DNA of 36,210 bases, taken from assembly GCA_020426325.1 (NCBI GenBank), contig JAGQQG010000058.1, forward strand, positions 1 through 36,210. The letters run 5' to 3'. Below the pieces are notes generated by a model. That model made no database searches and was not told where the DNA came from. It worked only from the letters and a program-made list of their open reading frames with translations. Within the stretch, counting starts at the first letter, position 1, and each line of letters starts with the position of its first letter. Shown piece by piece: positions 24,087-34,054 of this stretch. Both the position numbers and the translations under genes were made by a program. The stretch comes from Planctomycetaceae bacterium. GTDB lineage: Bacteria > Planctomycetota > Planctomycetia > Planctomycetales > Planctomycetaceae.

Positions 24087-24863
24087 TCAAGCGAATTCCG
24101 GACGTCGTCTTCGCAGTTGGTCTTTCAGCCGGGCGACAATGCTGGAGTGCATTTGGCTGACGCGACTTTCGGAGAGGCCAAGCGTCTGCCCAATCTCCTT
24201 CATGGTCAGCTCTTCGTAGTAGTAGAGAATCACGATCAGACGTTCGTTGCGGTTGAGGCCTTTGGTGACCAGACGCATGATGTCGCGTTTCTGGATGCAG
24301 CCCGTCGGATCTTCTCCTTTGACATCTTCCAGAATGTCGATCTCGCGGACGTCCTTGTAAGAGTCGGTCTCGTACCACTTCTTGTTGAGACTGACGAGGT
24401 TCACGGCACTGGCATCAGCACGGAGTTTGTGGAACTCATCGAGAGAGAGTTGCATCTTCTCAGCAATTTCCGTGTCGAGTGGCGGTCGGCCGAGTTTGGC
24501 TTCAAGCGATTTTCTTGCGGCCCCGAGTTTGCTGGCTTTGCTGCGAACAAGCCGGGGAACCCAGTCCATGGTCCTGAGTTCATCGAGCATGGCCCCGCGA
24601 ATTCTCGGGACGCAGTACGTCTCGAACTTCACACCGCGGTTGAGATCGAACGCATCGATCGCATCCATGAGGCCAAACACTCCCGAAGAAATGAGGTCGT
24701 TGATGTCGACCCCTTCCGGAAGTTTGGACCAGACTCGCTCCGCGTTGTAGCGGACGAGGGGGAAGTATTGTTCAATCAGACGATTGCGAAGATCCTGATT
24801 ACTTTGGTCCAACTTGTAGTCAGCCCAAAGTTGTTGGATCTCAGGGGTTACCCTCGTTGCCAT
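24087..24863 (-). CDS. fliA: RNA polymerase sigma factor, FliA/WhiG type (sigma-28)
   Basis: 258 residues with sigma regions 2, 3 and 4 intact: 'EQYFPLVRYNAERVWSKLP' and 'DLISSGVFGLMDAIDAFD' (region 2), 'LGRPPLDTEIAEKM' (region 3), 'NERLIVILYYYEELTMKEIG' and 'LSESRVSQMHSSI' (region 4). It directs polymerase to flagellar and motility promoters in most bacteria. GGAGG lies 5 nt before ATG 24863. No intact flagellar gene is adjacent, but a possible flhF fragment lies upstream on the same strand, which fits the usual flhF-flhG-fliA order. A long opposite-strand frame here is a shadow. Confidence 0.93.
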   Translation of the reverse strand: MATRVTPEIQQLWADYKLDQSNQDLRNRLIEQYFPLVRYNAERVWSKLPEGVDINDLISSGVFGLMDAIDAFDLNRGVKFETYCVPRIRGAMLDELRTMDWVPRLVRSKASKLGAARKSLEAKLGRPPLDTEIAEKMQLSLDEFHKLRADASAVNLVSLNKKWYETDSYKDVREIDILEDVKGEDPTGCIQKRDIMRLVTKGLNRNERLIVILYYYEELTMKEIGQTLGLSESRVSQMHSSIVARLKDQLRRRRPEFA

Positions 24864-25094
24864 GCAGTCCTCCGTGACAGCAGCATCTTGCTGTGTGTCC
24901 AGTTGTCGTCCCTGACAGGTGACGCCTCACCGCTCGAAGCACGATGCGATGCAAGCGCATCGGACCATACTGACGGAAAAACATCACTTCGTATGTATCG
25001 ACCAATCATGGTCGGCATGTTCATAAAAACTCGTGAAAGCTACGTAACCGTCAGACTCTGCCATCGGGCATGCCGACAGTTCGGGTGTGAAAAT

Positions 25095-25245
25095 TTAGGA
25101 AGGTCTTCGATGCACAGTGTCGACGACGTTGCCGGAACGCTCTTTCAGCCCTTGTGATCTGGTCACTTGCTTGTCCAATTCGAGTTGAAGACGCACAAGA
25201 GCGTCGCGCATTGACGACGCTCGGAAAGAGTAGACCTTGGACATT
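25095..25245 (-). pseudogene. Possible flhF N-terminal remnant
   Basis: From ATG 25245 the frame reads 'MSKVYSFRASSMRDALVRLQ' then 'LELDKQ', matching the FlhF start pattern (short strand, 'F(R/K)AxxMxxALxxVxxELG'). The expected 'DAVILxTR' and the GTPase domain are missing; the frame stops after 50 codons. FlhF is a signal-recognition-type GTPase that places polar flagella. Position upstream of fliA on the same strand supports the reading. It may instead be a chance short ORF. Confidence 0.35.
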
Positions 25246-25441
25246 CGAGAAGAATCCAGGAAAGGTAAGTGAGATGGTGGTGCGAGGAAGAACCGCCTCA
25301 CCGTCTGTGAGAACTCGCACGCAGAGTGCTCGTTCAGACAGGCTGGTGACGTTTAGGTGATTCAGATTGTTAAAAGGGAGACTCCCACCGAGTGGAGTGT
25401 CATTGCTCAGAATTCGGGTGAAGTTTGTCATACTTCGTTGA

Positions 25442-25470
25442 CACTGCTGGACAAGCCAGCAATGGCACCC
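25442..25470. repeat. Short palindromic intergenic repeat
   Basis: CACTGCTGG (25442-25450), a 5-nt loop, then CCAGCAATG (25456-25464), paired at 8 of 9 positions, followed by GCACCC. No T-run follows. It resembles a frequent planctomycete intergenic palindrome, as recalled and not verified here. Confidence 0.5.
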
Positions 25471-25922
25471 GTGATCCAAGCGGTGACAGACCACCAGGAG
25501 TCAGTAATGTGACTTCAAATGGGACGTTCCTCGAACGACTCAGAAACACCGCCGTCCATCAGCGGACTGGCAGCGAGTCGAGTGTTCGCAGATTGAATTG
25601 TGTCTTGGGAAATTGAGTCTCGTGGGCGGGGCGGGATTGATATCCGAACGATCAAACTTCCGTCCAGCCTGAAGCGCCCACGAAACGTAAGAATCATTCC
25701 GGCAGTTCCTGCAGTCGTACCGGAACCTCCATCCAATCAATGAGTTGTGCCCCGCAAGCGGCACCCGCCTGGTTGACACTTACGCCGATGCTCACGCACG
25801 TTCTGCCGAACTCGCGGCACACAACCTCCTGATGACCGGTCTGAGTCCTCTCAGTCGGCGAGGGAAAGATCCGTATTCAGCAGAGAACTGTGTCGCGAAC
25901 GCAATCCTTCGGCACCGGATGT

Positions 25923-26870
25923 ATGATGCGACATATGTCGGATGACCCCTCAAAAACGCATGGTGATCGCCTGAGATGGCGCATGCCCAGCGTCGGCGTT
26001 CTGGCCCTGTTCGCTGTCCTGTTCCTGTTGGGAGTTGCCTTACTGACATGGCGCGTCTCCCGTTCCGGGATTCGCCGTGTTCTGTCCCTCGGCGGTGAAG
26101 TCAGTGTTGATCCAAATCGGGTTTCTCGTTTCGCAGTCAACTGGAGTGGAATCGATCTGCTTCAACTTTCAACCGACCACGATGTCGCATTCGTTTATCT
26201 TGAAGGACCTGAGATCGACGACGAGATCATGCCGGTTCTCAGGCGATTTCCAAATCTTCGGATCGTTCAACTGGAGGGAACCACTGTAACCGACATTGCA
26301 TTGATCGAGGTGGCAGGTATCTCGCAGCTGAATCATGTGTCTCTCTCCGAGTCACCGGAAATCACAGATGAGGGAATCGCGTTGCTGGGCAGACTACCGA
26401 AACTTCGACATGCCAGATTGGAGGGACTCTTGATCTCGGGGGCAAATCTTGGTCAGCTCAGCCACCTTGAGATCCTCGATCTTGATTATTGCCCAAGGCT
26501 GGGGTCAACCGTGCTTCAGGAATTGTGCGAGATTCCGAATCTACGAAATCTGTCCCTGTACGATTCGCATATCACGAACGCCTGTTTTCAGGACATCAAA
26601 GGAACACCGAATCTTGAAGAACTCGATCTCAGCAAGACCAGGATCACCGACGGCAGTCTGACGACCCTTGTCGAGAAATTTCCCGGCATCAAGATTCTGT
26701 ATCTGGAAAATCTCCGTGGGGTCACTGATGAAGGTGCACGACAATTGACGGAGCTGACCTTGTTAGAACATGTGTCCATTCACGGATGCCGAATCTCAAA
26801 CGAGGCAGCCAAGTCACTGCAAGATTCTATACCACGCTGTAAGGTCTACCATGAATCCCTGGAAGAGTAG
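25923..26870 (+). CDS. Membrane-anchored leucine-rich-repeat protein
   Basis: 315 residues from ATG 25923. The reading frame opens at GTG 25890, and ATG 25926 and 25935 are also possible; none has a strong ribosome-binding site. One transmembrane helix lies at about 22-42 ('VGVLALFAVLFLLGVALLTW'). The rest is made of about eight LRRs of the 'L..L.L....ITD.G...L...P.L..' type, e.g. 'LRIVQLEGTTVTDIALIEV' and 'LEELDLSKTRITDGSLTTL'. Such RNI/F-box-like LRRs are abundant in planctomycetes and bind proteins; the ligand is unknown. The repeats probably face the periplasm. It seems to be a single-gene unit. Confidence 0.85.
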   Translation: MMRHMSDDPSKTHGDRLRWRMPSVGVLALFAVLFLLGVALLTWRVSRSGIRRVLSLGGEVSVDPNRVSRFAVNWSGIDLLQLSTDHDVAFVYLEGPEIDDEIMPVLRRFPNLRIVQLEGTTVTDIALIEVAGISQLNHVSLSESPEITDEGIALLGRLPKLRHARLEGLLISGANLGQLSHLEILDLDYCPRLGSTVLQELCEIPNLRNLSLYDSHITNACFQDIKGTPNLEELDLSKTRITDGSLTTLVEKFPGIKILYLENLRGVTDEGARQLTELTLLEHVSIHGCRISNEAAKSLQDSIPRCKVYHESLEE

Positions 26871-27066
26871 CTTCCTCCCCTGAGATGCCCCGGGACCGAA
26901 GCTTGGCCATCGTTGGGGGTTGTTTGAGCCTCCGACCCATTTTCATCGGCCATTCTCATCGCCAGGTGACGACCGGGCTACCCTCTGCGCGAACGCCTGA
27001 TACACTTCCCGTGTCGGCGAAGTAGGCCGTTCTATGGAGACAATGTGAGGACAGGAAGGACCTGTG

Positions 27067-28758
27067 ATGTCTGCTGAAGAGACGCGTGAGAGCGAGAAAA
27101 AACTGGATGTGATCCGTCAGATTGTGGCGGATGATGTGGCTGCCGGGACGCATGGCGGGCGGGTACAGACACGGTTTCCTCCGGAGCCGAATGGGTATTT
27201 GCACATCGGCCACGCCAAGTCGATCTGTCTGAACTTCGGTATCGCGCAAGAGTTTGGAGGCCGATGCAATCTGCGGTTTGACGACACGAATCCGACCAAG
27301 GAAGACGTCGAGTATGTGGACTCGATTCAGGCAGACGTCCGCTGGCTGGGCTTTGAATGGGACGGGCTGTTTTTTGCGTCCGACTACTTTGAGCAACTCT
27401 ACGAGTGGGCCTGTCAGCTGATCCGGCAGGGGGATGCCTATGTTGACAGCCAGTCGACGGAGGAGATTCGAGCTCAGCGGGGAACGTCGTCCGAGCCTGG
27501 GACCAACTCGCCGCACCGGGACCGGTCTGTCGAGGAGAATCTGGACCTGTTCGCCAGGATGCGGGCGGGGGAATTTGCAGACGGTGAGCATCTGCTGCGT
27601 GCGAAGATCGACATGGCGTCGAAGCACCTGATCCTTCGAGATCCGCCCATGTATCGCATCCGGCATGCGGAACATCATCGTACGGGGAACGACTGGTGCA
27701 TCTACCCGATGTATGATTACGCCCATGGCGAAAGCGACTCGATCGAGGAAGTGACGCACTCGATCTGCACGCTTGAGTTCGAAACGCACAAACCTCTGTA
27801 CAACTGGTTCATCGAGAAACTGGGCATCTTTCCTTCAAAACAGTATGAGTTTGCCCGGCTCAGTCTGACTTACACAGTCATGAGCAAGCGAAAGCTTCTG
27901 GAGCTGGTGGAAGGTGGTTTTGTCGATGGCTGGGATGATCCGCGGATGCCTACCCTGTGCGGGCTTCGTCGCCGGGGCTACACGCCTGAAGCGATTCGGG
28001 CCTTCTGCGACACCATTGGCATCACCCGCTACAACGGCATGACGGACATGGTCGTGCTGGAGAACGCCCTCCGTGCCGATTTGAACACACGGGCCGAGCG
28101 GCGGATGGCGGTGCTTCGACCGTTGAAGGTTGTGATCACCAACTATCCCGAGGGGCAAAGCGAGGAACTGGAGGCGGTGAACAACCCGGAGGATGAATCG
28201 GCTGGAACCCGGATGGTGCCTTTTGGTCGTGAGTTGTTCATCGAGCAGGAGGACTTCATGGAGGATGCTCCGAAGAAGTTCTTCCGGTTGGCCCCCGGCC
28301 GCGAGGTTCGTCTGCGTTATGCGTACTTCATCACGTGCACGGATGTGATCAAGAACGACGCAGGGGAGATCGTGGAACTGCGTGCAACCTATGATCCGGC
28401 CACCAAAGGGGGAGACGCCCCGGATGGCCGCAAGGTCAAAGCGACTTTGCATTGGGTGAGTGCTGATCACGCAATCAATGCAGAGGTGCGACTCTACGAT
28501 CATCTCTGCAAAGTGGAGGACCTCAGCAAGGTTCCGGAGGAGGAAGACTGGAAGTCCTATCTCAATGAGAACAGTCTTGAAACGCTCACTGATTGTCGAC
28601 TGGAGCCCTCGCTGGGCGACTTTGAATCAGGAACGCCTGTTCAGTTCGAGCGACTGGGTTACTTTACGCAGGATGCGAAGACCTCGGCGAACGGGAAGCC
28701 GGTCTTCAATCGGAGTGTCACCCTCAAAGATGCCTGGGTGAAGGCTCAAAAAGGCTGA
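27067..28758 (+). CDS. glnS: Glutaminyl-tRNA synthetase
   Basis: 563 residues. Class I synthetase charging tRNA-Gln. '[15 protein letters not shown]' carries the HIGH motif at 46-49, and '[10 protein letters not shown]' (MSKR at 272-275) is the KMSKS-like loop. '[19 protein letters not shown]' and '[20 protein letters not shown]' are GlnRS-typical, and the C-terminal beta-barrel anticodon-binding domain (about 340-555) is complete. ATG 27067 follows AGGAAGGA at a good distance; a GTG at 27064 is less likely. Its presence implies direct glutaminylation and not only the Gln amidotransferase route. Confidence 0.97.
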   Translation: MSAEETRESEKKLDVIRQIVADDVAAGTHGGRVQTRFPPEPNGYLHIGHAKSICLNFGIAQEFGGRCNLRFDDTNPTKEDVEYVDSIQADVRWLGFEWDGLFFASDYFEQLYEWACQLIRQGDAYVDSQSTEEIRAQRGTSSEPGTNSPHRDRSVEENLDLFARMRAGEFADGEHLLRAKIDMASKHLILRDPPMYRIRHAEHHRTGNDWCIYPMYDYAHGESDSIEEVTHSICTLEFETHKPLYNWFIEKLGIFPSKQYEFARLSLTYTVMSKRKLLELVEGGFVDGWDDPRMPTLCGLRRRGYTPEAIRAFCDTIGITRYNGMTDMVVLENALRADLNTRAERRMAVLRPLKVVITNYPEGQSEELEAVNNPEDESAGTRMVPFGRELFIEQEDFMEDAPKKFFRLAPGREVRLRYAYFITCTDVIKNDAGEIVELRATYDPATKGGDAPDGRKVKATLHWVSADHAINAEVRLYDHLCKVEDLSKVPEEEDWKSYLNENSLETLTDCRLEPSLGDFESGTPVQFERLGYFTQDAKTSANGKPVFNRSVTLKDAWVKAQKG

Positions 28759-28952
28759 TCGAGTTGCTCATCACTTCCTCCCCAGACCGGCAGGAAATGC
28801 GCAAACCAACGTCCTGACGGGGGAGATTCCGGCCGAATTGTCGGCAAGTCGCGAGTGCGGCTTGAGACAAAATCTGGCGTCTGTTACTCCTCCGCGAATG
28901 GCCGGATCACTGCGCCGGCTGATGGACGATTTCCTTCCGCATGAGGCATGCC

Positions 28953-31568
28953 ATGAGGGCATCCTTCGCCTTATTTCTTTTCACAATACTGCTTGTGGTG
29001 ATGAGCACCGCAGACAGGGCGAGCGCGGAGTATCCGTACACAGTCCCCGAATTGCCGCCTCTCGAAGGCATGTACGCGTCTGCCCCCCCGATGTCCTATG
29101 ACCCGAACCTCACGGTTCCGGGAGACTATGGACCTGGACCGGGAGATGATTATCTCTCAGATCAGTATCCGGTTGATGATTTTGGTGGTGATGTGGGACC
29201 AGGTGGTTATCCCATCGATGACCCAGTCCCAGGATTCGAAACCGTGTTCGCGAATGGGGCACCGATCTGGGTTGGGCACATCGCTTCGCTCTATATGCCT
29301 GGAACGGAACGCGCGATCTGGAACGGGGAACTCTTCCTCCCCTTGTGGCAGGATGGACGGAACTTGTGGTTCTTCAACATGCGTGGACAGGTTGATGACC
29401 AGGATGCAGGTGAGTTCAACGTGGGTAGCGGATTCCGCACCATGGCTTGGCCGGGCTGGGTCTTCGGCAGCTATCTGTTCTACGACCGATTGAATTCATC
29501 AAACGACAACGGCTATTCACAAGCCACGCTGGGTGTTGAAGCGATGGATGTGTTCTGGGACTTCCGCTTCAATGTGTATTTCCCCGAGTCGAAGGCGAAA
29601 GCCGTCTCTGCTCCTCCGTCGGCGACGATCTCCAACGGGACGGTCGTCGTGAACAGTGGTGTGGAACGAGCCTACTGGGGCGTCGATTTTGAAACAGGTG
29701 CTCTGCTTTGGTCCTGGGGACCGAACGCGGATCACGAGCTTCGCGGGTTTGTCGGTTTCTATCACTTTGACCATTCCGAACCGGGCTTCGATAGCATTAC
29801 AGGCCCACGCGCTCGCATGGAATGGCGAGCGTACGACCTGCCATACTTTGGAAACGGTTCTCGATTCACCTGTGGTTTCTCCGTTCAGGCAGACTCTGAG
29901 CGGGGAGGTGACGCGTCAGTTTTTGCGGGATTGCGAATCCCACTCGACCCCTGGGCCAATGCACGACGACCGCTTTCCCAACTGCAGCGACGCATGCTTG
30001 ACTCGGTTGTTCGCGACGTCGATGTCGTGACGAACGTCGTCGGGCGATCTGAGGCAGCCATCAACACCAATACCGGAAGGGTCATCCAATCCGTCCGGAC
30101 ACTGCAGAATGGAGACAACCTTGCTAACGAGATTCCCGATGCGGGCGAAGACTCTCTCGTGGTGATCGATGGGACTGACGGCGACATCTACAGCACTTCG
30201 TCCGTCAATGTGGAAACGGGACAGATGGTGATCGGAGGCGGCATGCAAATCGCCGTCGTCGGAGAACGGACGGGATTACCTGCGACCTTTACGGCACCGG
30301 GTAAGCGACCGAACATCGAGTTTGGTGCAGCGACCAGCAGTCAGTATCACACTCCCCCAGCCGGCTTTGTCATGGCCGATCAGACATTCCTGAAGGGGAT
30401 CAATATCCGCAGCGGCAAGCCAGCTGTCTGGGTCAACCACGCCGACGATGTCACCATCGATGATGTCTACATTCGCGATTCCGATGGTGCCGGAATTGCA
30501 ATTCAGAATGCCAATCATGTCGACATTGATCATGTGACGATCGACGAAGTCAACGGCCCGCGGCTCAGTGGAGCGATCCTAAGTACAGAGGCGACCTACG
30601 AATCCGCTCCCTTGCGTCAGGGTTCCGGAATCTTCGCGGTGAATTCGAAGGACATCTCGATTCGCAACTCCAGCATTCGGGAAACCGACGGTCCCGGGAT
30701 CAGTCTGAGAAATACCGAAGATGTGACAATCGAGAACGTCAAGATTGAAGGAGTCCGGCATGACTACGAGTATTGGTATGTCGCAAGTCCCCCGGCTGAC
30801 ATACTCAATCCCGGATTGCCCCCTGTGATCATGTGGGCTCCCAACAGGACCGGAATCGAACTGATGGATACGACCAATACCAGCATCTCCCACGTCAGTA
30901 TCAAGTCCTACGGGACCTTCGGTATCTGGGGGAACCGAGTTACGGACACATCGATCGATCAGGTCAGCATCAAAGATGTCAGCAAAGGGATCTACCTTCG
31001 AGATGCCTCCGGGTTCACTCAAATCATTAACTCTCAGATTACAGACGGTACGTCCGAGACCGGCATTGAGGTAACAAACTTGAGCAGCAATCCTCTCGAC
31101 CTGTTGATCTCGGAGAACATGATTGATAATCAACAGATCAAGCTCAAGTTCTTCAACGAGACCAACGCCACGGCTCGGCTCGTCGAAAATGAAATCGGTG
31201 GAGATGGGATGTCTGTCGAAATCCTCGGCTCCGGTACCGGTACGAGCAGCATTGGGTTGTTCGATAACCAGTTGAAAGGGATGGTTGACCTGACCGCATC
31301 GGGTGAGAGAGTTCTGAATCTCGTTCTTCAGGACAACAATCTCACCCCCGGTTCCAACCCACACTCGATCACGAGCCAGGATGATGCCTCGACCTACCTG
31401 CTCTATGGCGGAAACAGTTCGTCAAGCCAGGTGATCTTCGAGAACGACGGTGCGTTCTTCGGGGTTGAGCCATTCACCGGGAACAATCATTCCCCGACAT
31501 TGATGGGTGACTTTGACACGCTCACGATCGGCACGCTTCAATCTCGCGCCCCCGCTCTGTTCGACTGA
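28953..31568 (+). CDS. Inverse-autotransporter-type beta-barrel with parallel beta-helix
   Basis: 871 residues. ATG 28953 has GAGG 6 nt upstream and gives a clean signal peptide (1-25), so it is preferred over ATG 28941. Residues 26-90 are Pro/Gly/Asp/Tyr-rich. Residues about 105-340 resemble the intimin/invasin barrel: 'WNGELFLPLWQDGRNLWF', 'EFNVGSGFRTMAWPGWVFG', 'YLFYDRLNSSNDNGYSQATL', ending in 'LDPWANARRPLSQLQRRML'. From about 430 to 800 a right-handed parallel beta-helix is built of 'DVTIDDVYIRDSDGAGIAI'-type turns. It is expected in the outer membrane with a surface-exposed helix, as a possible adhesin or polysaccharide-binding protein. Confidence 0.85.
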   Translation: MRASFALFLFTILLVVMSTADRASAEYPYTVPELPPLEGMYASAPPMSYDPNLTVPGDYGPGPGDDYLSDQYPVDDFGGDVGPGGYPIDDPVPGFETVFANGAPIWVGHIASLYMPGTERAIWNGELFLPLWQDGRNLWFFNMRGQVDDQDAGEFNVGSGFRTMAWPGWVFGSYLFYDRLNSSNDNGYSQATLGVEAMDVFWDFRFNVYFPESKAKAVSAPPSATISNGTVVVNSGVERAYWGVDFETGALLWSWGPNADHELRGFVGFYHFDHSEPGFDSITGPRARMEWRAYDLPYFGNGSRFTCGFSVQADSERGGDASVFAGLRIPLDPWANARRPLSQLQRRMLDSVVRDVDVVTNVVGRSEAAINTNTGRVIQSVRTLQNGDNLANEIPDAGEDSLVVIDGTDGDIYSTSSVNVETGQMVIGGGMQIAVVGERTGLPATFTAPGKRPNIEFGAATSSQYHTPPAGFVMADQTFLKGINIRSGKPAVWVNHADDVTIDDVYIRDSDGAGIAIQNANHVDIDHVTIDEVNGPRLSGAILSTEATYESAPLRQGSGIFAVNSKDISIRNSSIRETDGPGISLRNTEDVTIENVKIEGVRHDYEYWYVASPPADILNPGLPPVIMWAPNRTGIELMDTTNTSISHVSIKSYGTFGIWGNRVTDTSIDQVSIKDVSKGIYLRDASGFTQIINSQITDGTSETGIEVTNLSSNPLDLLISENMIDNQQIKLKFFNETNATARLVENEIGGDGMSVEILGSGTGTSSIGLFDNQLKGMVDLTASGERVLNLVLQDNNLTPGSNPHSITSQDDASTYLLYGGNSSSSQVIFENDGAFFGVEPFTGNNHSPTLMGDFDTLTIGTLQSRAPALFD

Positions 31569-31827
31569 TCCCGGAAGAAGACCGCTCGTAATATGCCGTC
31601 CCGGATTTCGAGCGTGGTTCTGAGATTGAGTCACTGGAGAGTCGACACACGGCATAATTGTCGGATCGACTTGGTCGTGACACCCGGTTGCAATCGAGGG
31701 CATGTTCTCGATCGCACAACCGAATGATGCAGCCAGACTTGACGCTGATCCGGTGGCATGTCAGATTCGCAGTCCTTCCCTTGGCTTCTGCGAGCTGAGC
31801 AACTTCCCCGCCGACGGACTCTGCCTC

Positions 31828-33300
31828 ATGTCACACCAGCCCGAACAGTCGAAGCTGACTGGTATCGCCGTCATCCTTTTGGCCATCATTCTAGGGGGAA
31901 TGGCCGCCGGGATGGGCTGGGGGATTCGCGGGCAGTACGGCCATGAGACCGGTGCCATGATGGCCGGTATCCTGTTCAGTCTTGTGATGGTGTTCCTGTA
32001 TGGAGCACAACTCACATCGCTCACGGGAGCACGGGCCGCAGCCCTGTGTGCACTGGGCATCTCGATCGGCGGTTCGATGACGTACGCTCAGACCGTTGGC
32101 CTGACGAAAGATGCACCTCTGATTGGAAACTGGGAAGCCCTGCGTTGGGGGTTTCTCGGCCTGTTTATCAAGGGGGGCATCTGGATCGGTTACGGCGGTG
32201 TCCTATTTGGAATGGGGCTCAGCGGTCGACGTTATCGCCCGCTCGAACTCATCCTGCTGCTGATGTCAGCCCTGCTGATCTTCTTCTTCGGTGTGTGGCT
32301 CATCAACTCTCCCTTTGATCCGGAGAACAAGATCCTCCCACGGATCTACTTCTCGGATGACTGGTACTTTGAACCTGAGGAGGCAAACCCTCGCCCGGAA
32401 GTCTGGGGCGGTCTCCTGCTCGCACTGATTACTCTCATCGGATACGCCCGCATTGCCAAGGGGGATCGGCTGGCACTGCGACTGGGACTGTGGGCGTTCG
32501 TCGCCGGCGGGATTGGTTTTACCCTGGGTCAGGCGATTCAGTCTTATCATGACTGGAACCGCGAAGCTCTGGAACAAGGGCTACTCACTCATCTGCCGAA
32601 GAACATCAACTGGTGGAACTTCATGGAGACCGGCTTCGGCGTCGTCTGGGGAGGCATCCTGGCCTTGGGAGTCGGACTCAATCGACATCTCATCGCGATG
32701 CCCGATAACCCTGACGATGTTGAGATCACCCCGGTCGCAGAATGGCTGCTGGTCATCCTGCATACCGGGTCGATTATCGGTCACGAGTTTCTGGTCATAC
32801 CTCGCCTCGATGCCTTCATGAGTTACGCCATCACGATGATCATCATTCCGGTCACTTGCGTAATGGCAGGACGGTACTGGCCCTATCTGATGTCGCTTCC
32901 GATCATTGCCGCTCCGATCGCAGGAAAGACGGTGCGCGAGTTGTGCTTCAAGCAGCAGCCTCCAGAAAACAACCTCGAACTATGGATCGGTATCGCAGCC
33001 TACATCGTGCTGCCGCTCGTCATGATGACGTTGCTGGCTGTGCTACTTGCGCGACGTGGACAACACGGCGAGGGAGCACGACCGTTCGCAAGGTGGTCAC
33101 TGCTCCTCGCAACCTGGGTCTACTTCTGGTTGAACTTCGCATTCTTCCACTTTCCGTGGCCCTGGATTCCTGTCGACGAATGGACCGGTCGGACCCCCAA
33201 TGGTCTGGTCTTCGCGCTCTGTGCAGTCACCCTGACGTTGGCAACCCTTGCTTACGGATGGCGGAGGCAACCGGCACAGGACGCCCTCGGCTCCGAGTGA
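31828..33300 (+). CDS. Polytopic membrane protein of unknown function
   Basis: 490 residues with roughly 11-12 transmembrane helices. The most striking motif is in the first helix pair: 'GGMAAGMGWGIRGQYGHETG', with charged and polar residues (R, H, E) in a Gly-rich segment likely to be buried. Other in-membrane polar sites include 'HTGSIIGHEF'. A soluble loop 'INSPFDPENKILPRIYFSDD' splits two halves. No known transporter signature was found. An upstream frame extension to 31702 is not supported; ATG 31828 starts just before the first helix. Function cannot be assigned; transport or acyl transfer are guesses. Confidence 0.8.
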   Translation: MSHQPEQSKLTGIAVILLAIILGGMAAGMGWGIRGQYGHETGAMMAGILFSLVMVFLYGAQLTSLTGARAAALCALGISIGGSMTYAQTVGLTKDAPLIGNWEALRWGFLGLFIKGGIWIGYGGVLFGMGLSGRRYRPLELILLLMSALLIFFFGVWLINSPFDPENKILPRIYFSDDWYFEPEEANPRPEVWGGLLLALITLIGYARIAKGDRLALRLGLWAFVAGGIGFTLGQAIQSYHDWNREALEQGLLTHLPKNINWWNFMETGFGVVWGGILALGVGLNRHLIAMPDNPDDVEITPVAEWLLVILHTGSIIGHEFLVIPRLDAFMSYAITMIIIPVTCVMAGRYWPYLMSLPIIAAPIAGKTVRELCFKQQPPENNLELWIGIAAYIVLPLVMMTLLAVLLARRGQHGEGARPFARWSLLLATWVYFWLNFAFFHFPWPWIPVDEWTGRTPNGLVFALCAVTLTLATLAYGWRRQPAQDALGSE

Positions 33301-33542
33301 CGCCAGAGCCTGAAAGAACGATTTGAGTGCTTCGGAATCACGCGTTCCTGTGTAACGAGTGCCTCGGCCTTCACTCATGGAACAGGCATGATTGCTGAAT
33401 CATTGTGCGACCTGTGTGCGGCGTGCTCTCAGCTGTCCGCGCAAAACGTTGCAGTTGAACACTTTTCTGCTTGATGTCGCTCATGGCATGAACGTTGCTC
33501 TTGCCAGCAATCGCTCGCCGATCTTTGCAGGAGGAAAGTGTC

Positions 33543-33896
33543 ATGAGAGTCAGGCTGTATGAAGTCGGCGAACGCTGTGGTCATGTCCACTGGCTCGATG
33601 ATCTGCCGGTCGCAATTTCAACCACAATCCAGGGAGAATTCTGTACGGGGAAGGCGGAACAGTCTGAAGCCAAGTGCGTGATCGCCGAAGACCGAGGCAA
33701 TCTGGTGATCGAAACCTGCTCCGACACGGACGAGGTTTTCCTGAATGACATGCCGATCGAACAGGGCGGACTCATGCCGGGAGATTCGTTGAGGGTCGGT
33801 TCACACTGCTTTGTCGTCTCCTACGAGCGCGTGACGACCGAGCCGTCACCCCCGTGTCGCTTTCGCCTGCCCGATTTGACAGTTGCGAGATCGTGA
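33543..33896 (+). CDS. Small FHA-like domain protein
   Basis: 117 residues. AGGAGG lies 8 nt before ATG 33543, which decides the start over an upstream in-frame ATG. 'CVIAEDRGNLVIETCSDTDE' followed by 'VFLNDMPIEQGGLMPGDSLRVG' and 'CFVVSYE' matches the second half of FHA domains ('S.NG.fvNg..v....L..GD.i.iG'). The usual Asn of 'S.NG' is replaced by 'SDTDE', so phosphothreonine binding may be lost or changed. No other domain is present. It stands alone with about 240 nt upstream. Confidence 0.65.
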   Translation: MRVRLYEVGERCGHVHWLDDLPVAISTTIQGEFCTGKAEQSEAKCVIAEDRGNLVIETCSDTDEVFLNDMPIEQGGLMPGDSLRVGSHCFVVSYERVTTEPSPPCRFRLPDLTVARS

Positions 33897-34054
33897 ACCG
33901 ACACTTCGTCACTGGACATCAAAGTCCGACGAATCGAAGAATTCGGTTTCATCCGACCCAGCTGCAAATCCGAAGCTAGTGTTGAGAGGTCACATTGCGT
34001 GCTGTCCGTGAGTTCGACGGCATGCATCCCGTTCCTCCAACATCTGGTGAGATC

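Larger units (their letters stand above)
24864..25922. other. About 1 kb with no intact gene
   Basis: Several short frames overlap here on both strands, none with good support. The stretch holds a possible flhF fragment (25095-25245) and a palindrome (25442-25470), and looks like decayed coding DNA. The right part (25480-25890) shows nothing recognisable. Confidence 0.45.

Noticed and set aside
24117-25157. 346-codon plus-strand frame opposite the sigma factor
   Set aside because: It is antisense to a fully conserved sigma-28 gene with a strong ribosome-binding site, and its translation resembles no protein family.
25051-25494. 147-codon minus-strand frame in the gene-poor stretch
   Set aside because: Composition is not convincing, it spans a palindrome, has no ribosome-binding site, and overlaps the possible flhF fragment in another frame.
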